Source: Sialis fuliginosa (lineage: Eukaryota > Arthropoda > Insecta > Megaloptera > Sialidae). From it: 64,000 nt of DNA. The position numbers and the translations under genes are program-made. The stretch lies in the NCBI GenBank assembly GCA_961205875.1, contig OY540814.1, positions 5,376,993 to 5,440,992 of the forward strand. The letters run 5' to 3'. This document shows, one piece after another, positions 60,220 to 64,000 of this stretch (position 1 is the first letter of the stretch; every line of letters begins with the position of its first letter). A model generated the notes under the pieces. The model saw only the letters and a program-made list of their open reading frames with translations. It ran no database searches and was not told where the DNA came from.

Positions 60220-62790
60220 AAAATTAAAAAAATTGACAAGAGTAAACATCCGTTTCCGGCTTAGTAATTACGTACAAAAAATTTATTTCATACATATAAT
60301 CTATAATTTATGTCCTACTCATTTTATTTTATCTTTTATTAGTTCATCAAAAATATGTTTTAATAAAATAAGAAACACGTGCACTGTTTACTGCTAGTAT
60401 TACGTATAAGAAAGTCCGTGGCTCCCATGGCAGATATTTTTTGGATGTCATTAAAAAATATTTCTTAGATTTCTTAGCAAGAAGGGGCCCGCGGTAAGAT
60501 ATGAGAGTCATGGTCTACATATTATATTATTAAAGGTACAAATCTTTCTGACAAATTGGTATGAAATATAAATTATCTTAAATAACATTGATTAATTTTT
60601 TTTTTATATTAATAATTTTGTTATGTTTGATAACATATTAGAATATAATTTAAAAAGAAAGAAATGAAACTAACGTTAAATATTTAAAACCGGAAAAACC
60701 GTTATTTTTTGCCGGAACGAAAACCGGAACAGAACCAAAATAAAAGTATCGGTTTTTACGGTTCAGTACATGTTAAAATACGCGCGTTAACATGATCTTA
60801 TTTCCCACTTCAATTGTCGTTCGGACTATCATACAAGTACCATAAAATGTTCTAAATTATGGTAGAAAAATTTTTTTTAATACAAATAATTTTTTTTTAA
60901 TTAATCACTCGGAGCTGAACCAAAAACCGAAAAAACCGTTATTTTTTTCGGAACGAAAACCGGAATCGAACCGAAATATATTTTTTTACTCGAACCGGAA
61001 CGAAAACTGAAACGAAAAAAATAACGGTTCGAAGCCCTGGTATTAATAGATATATAGGTGTGAAATAATAAAAATGTTTTAAAAAGTTAACCCTTGTGAC
61101 GTAGACGTGTGTTTTGATTGGTTGTATGTGCGTTGGAACGTCAAACGATATTTATAAATAAACGTATAGGTTATGTGTCTGACAAAACTATTTTTTTACG
61201 GAAAACAAATTTAATTTAACAATTTCTATTTCTATAGAATGCATAAGTTTGCTAGCCCTAGCTGAGAACAAATAAGGTCACCGAGGTCGTTGGGCGATCC
61301 ACAATCGATTCTTTTATGCGATTTATTTAAAAATTCATTTATGTATTTATTTTTAGCAAGCGAAAAAAATTCAAATTGAATAAAATGTAAAATCAGAAAA
61401 CACTGCTGTTAGTGAGATTTGGCTGCTACAATCAATCAGAAACTGATTCGGGCTGCCAGAACTCTTAGTATGAGTATCTCTAGTCGCCCATTGTATTTTT
61501 TTTTAAATTACAGTTTCAAAGACACAATGTGAAATTCTGGTAAATAATATACATATGTATATAACTAATTGTACTTAATATAATGTAAAATGCAGTAAAA
61601 AATATTTTATTGTACAAAATTTAACATCAGCCCTGAATCATAATGAGTAACAATAGTTAACGATTCAGTTCATTTAGGACAAGCGACAAAAGGGCACTCT
61701 ATAATAAATAATATTATTCTCTACATTATATAACAAATGATTTTTTTAACTTAATAACTGAAAACGGATTTTCGAATTATTTTTGAAATAAGAAAAAAAT
61801 GTGTTAGATAAAAAATATCAAGTATACATGTTATTATTTATGATTTATTCCCCATACATTTTTTTCCAGCATTTATGATTTAGCCATAAAGAATTTTTTT
61901 ATATAATTACTAAGACTCACCCACACTGTTCACTCTCATTGTCAGTATTAAGTATAAGAAAGTCCCATGGTACCTATGGCAAACATGCACACTGTTCAAT
62001 ATCTGTATACGTGTAAGAAAGTCCCATGACACTCATAGCAGATATTCCTTATCTGTTATGAACCATTTTAATTATAATAATTTTTTTTTAATTCGGTTTT
62101 TCGAAAAAATGAATAGACCATAAATTATAGATATTGATATTACCGACAATTTTTAACTTGACCACTTTTCTCTATTTCGTACTGTTTCAAAGTAATTCGA
62201 AAAATTATAAAATCGACGTAGGTAAACATCCGTATCCGGTTGAAAGATCGTTTTCAAAAATAGGACGTTTTCTTCCCAGACAAAAATTAATCTTAAATAT
62301 AAAAGTTTATCCTTCTACGATTTGTCGAATTTGACTTACTGCGTTTACAGACCGACAGACAAACATACAGGCAGATACAGAGACATCATGGCGAAAATAG
62401 TCAGAATGGATTAAGGGAAGGTCAAAATGGATAATTCCATCAAAATTCGGATTTCGAAAAAAATCGGCTTAACTATACTTACTTATACCCATATATATTT
62501 CATATTATACATGGGTATAACAAAAGTAAAAACTGATACGAGTAAACATCCGTTTCCGGTTAAGTAATTTCTTTAAAAAAATTAATTTATTATCTTTAAT
62601 ATATGTCCCATTTATTTTATTCTATCTTTTATTAGTTTGTCAGAAATGTTTTAATAAAATTAGAATCACGTATACTGTTCACTGTTAGTATTACGTATAA
62701 GAAAGTCCTGTGGCTCTCATAGCAAATATTTTTGTATTATTAATATTGTATCTCATATTTTTTAAATACGTATTCTATAAGCTCAAATCA
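60220..62790 (+). repeat. cluster of family D dispersed repeats
   Basis: The tags 'gtaaacatccgt(t/a)tccgg' (60244, 62223, 62542) and 'gtataagaaagtcc.(c/t)gtgg..c.catggcagatat' (about 60405, 61952, 62010, 62695) recur in the same order. The block 62205-62520 is the close relative of 11285-11600. A hAT MITE (60686-61039) interrupts the cluster. Between 61040 and 61480 a GC-richer unassigned stretch (aaggtcaccgaggtcgttgggcgatcc) is present. Confidence 0.6.
60686..61039. mobile_element. hAT-type MITE, family B copy 2
   Basis: Matches 4748-5100 across its length (aaaaaccgttattttttgccggaacga, 'caagtaccataaaatgttctaaattatggtagaaaa', 'actcgaaccggaac') and ends ggttcgaagccctg. The left terminal 10-15 bp are lost, and no 8-bp duplication can be scored. 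Confidence 0.82.
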
Positions 62791-63337
62791 TTGGTTCAGT
62801 AGAGAAAATATTTTCATTTTCATTAACCAGTAACACAAAATAATTACTAATACCATTTATTTGAAATCTGAGAATCGTCAGTACAATAGCAAAATCTGGT
62901 CTGGAAAGGGTTAAAAGGCATATTTCTGCGTACGTCTGTAACATTACACAGGGGCAATAAGCTGATGCAGGACCTTACGGCGTTGATAGTTAATGGTTAG
63001 TTGCAGTTCAAACATACCGTGTCAATTCATTATAACTTACATAATTTACTTTTATTACGTTTAGTAATCATTACGTCTCCAAATGCGTATCAATGATATA
63101 TTAATGTACCTACTGTTGTAATGGTTAATGCTTTTATAATTCCTATTATTAATTAGTTAATCAGGTAGAACATGAATTTGCACAGGAAATTGTTGGAATG
63201 GTTGAAAATTCGAATGTTACCGTAATTAACTACCCGAGTCGAAACATAAAACCTTGTTTTAACTTAAATGCTTTGAATTAAGATTTGTAAGTTTAAATAG
63301 TTTTTGTAGTAATGAAGATTGTATGTTAAACAAAATC

Positions 63338-63514
63338 CATTTTCAACCTAAACATAGCAGATTTGTCCGCTTTTTCTATGTTAAAACTGAAAAATTCATT
63401 TTCAACCTAAACATAGCAGATTTGTCCACTTTTTCTATGTTTAAACTGAAAAATTCATTTTCAACGTAAACATAGCAGATTTGTCCGCTTTTTCGATGTT
63501 TAAGCTGAAACCAG
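63338..63514 (+). repeat. 59-bp tandem repeat, three copies
   Basis: cattttcaacctaaacatag starts units at 63338, 63397 and 63456. The units differ by only a few bases, followed by a degenerate partial unit to about 63545. Confidence 0.92.
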
Positions 63515-63924
63515 TTTCAAGAATTTTGTTTTCAACCTACAAATCCTAAAGTCGCATAAAAATTTATAAAAACATTTGTTGAGACAAGTCTACTCTCTGA
63601 GTCGAAAAATAAAACCTATTTAGACTTTTTAAATCCTAAATTCCTTTGTTTTAACTGCTTAAAAATGAAACGTGTTCTAATCTTATAACATCTAAAAAGA
63701 GAATTGATAGATTTTAAACATATTCCTCAATCCTGTCTACAGCGCACAAACTCTATTTATGACTATATATACATATACTTTTAAAAGTAAAATAAAAAAT
63801 TGCAAAAGCCAATCTAAAAACATTTATGAATGAAATTTTTTATAGGAAAAGTTGTTAAATTGATTAAAAATACTTTGACAAATCTACTTAAAGGCAAGAT
63901 AAACAATTGGTCGATTGAGGTATC

Positions 63925-63999
63925 AACGAAAAAAAAGGTTTCAGTTTTTTATTTTGTATATATTGTGGGGGGAGGACCCCTCGATCACTTACGGCCCTG
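63925..63999. mobile_element. right end of an 'AGGGCCGTAA' hAT MITE, cut by the window edge or truncated
   Basis: tcaacgaaaaaaaaggtttcagttttttattttgtatatattgtg, a GC-rich stretch, then cccctcgatcacttacggccctg. Same order as the right half of 16064-16303. The left end is not in the preceding sequence in recognisable form. Confidence 0.65.
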
Positions 64000-64000
64000 A

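Noticed and set aside
62134-62334. 66-codon frame in a family D repeat
   Set aside because: Lies inside the dispersed repeat; its relative at 11285-11600 does not keep the frame open.
31222-64000. DM-domain (zinc-binding DNA-binding) exon of dsx
   Set aside because: Looked for a minus-strand exon with the CARCRNHG-type Cys/His pattern; none seen, so it presumably lies outside the window.
1-64000. CRISPR arrays, bacterial operons or symbiont DNA
   Set aside because: Tandem repeats have no spacer structure, and gene density, introns and repeats are those of an insect nuclear genome.

Overview
The window is AT-rich, intron-poor-in-coding nuclear DNA of an insect. There is no bacterial-style gene packing, no operon and no ribosome binding sites. 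Short GC-richer coding islands sit in tens of kilobases of AT-rich intronic or intergenic sequence filled with non-autonomous transposons. The only host gene I can recognise is doublesex (dsx), the insect sex-differentiation transcription factor, on the minus strand. The species cannot be fixed from this sequence. Hemipteran-like is a weak guess from the texture of the repeats.

Host gene. Exon 31078-31221 encodes the core of the Doublesex C-terminal dimerisation domain (motif YPWEMMPLMYVIL). Exon 11966-12255 continues it in phase after an 18.8 kb intron and ends in a stop, giving a proline/alanine/serine/threonine-rich tail. The shared part of Dsx in flies ends at the same place (after E-G), where sex-specific tails are spliced on, so 11966-12255 is probably one alternative, sex- or isoform-specific terminal exon. 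Failure to splice at 31077 gives an immediate in-frame stop (GGT TAG), predicting a short Dsx that ends right after the dimerisation domain. The DNA-binding DM-domain exon and the exon before 31221 were not found and probably lie beyond 64000 on the minus strand.

Layout. 1-11650: sequence 3' of dsx with a long-TIR element (415-1149), a Penelope-like inverted repeat (2641-2896), a hAT MITE with perfect 8-bp target duplication (4748-5100) and several copies of dispersed TIR families. 11966-31221: the two dsx exons and their intron, with hAT, pogo/Tc1-type, foldback and tandem-repeat insertions. 31222-48225: upstream dsx intron or flank, including a piggyBac-type MITE with TTAA duplications (38716-39235), a perfect 58-bp palindrome (39410-39467) and a GATC-studded MITE (42003-42316). 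48226-54523: a nested transposon complex. The outer 6.3-kb CACTA/EnSpm-like element has CACTG 15-bp termini, dense subterminal repeats and a decayed five-exon gene resembling DUF4806 proteins. A 1.74-kb hAT-type foldback element with perfect 8-bp target duplications and a Cys-rich reading frame across its hairpin loop is inserted into it. 54524-64000: further dispersed TIR and foldback families, a 59-bp tandem repeat, and the 3' end of another hAT MITE at the window edge.

Most short open frames in the window are chance frames in AT-rich repeats and are left out. The most interesting points are the dsx alternative 3' structure, the intron-remnant-rich DUF4806-like pseudogene carried by a transposon, and the palindromic hAT element with its Cys-rich frame.
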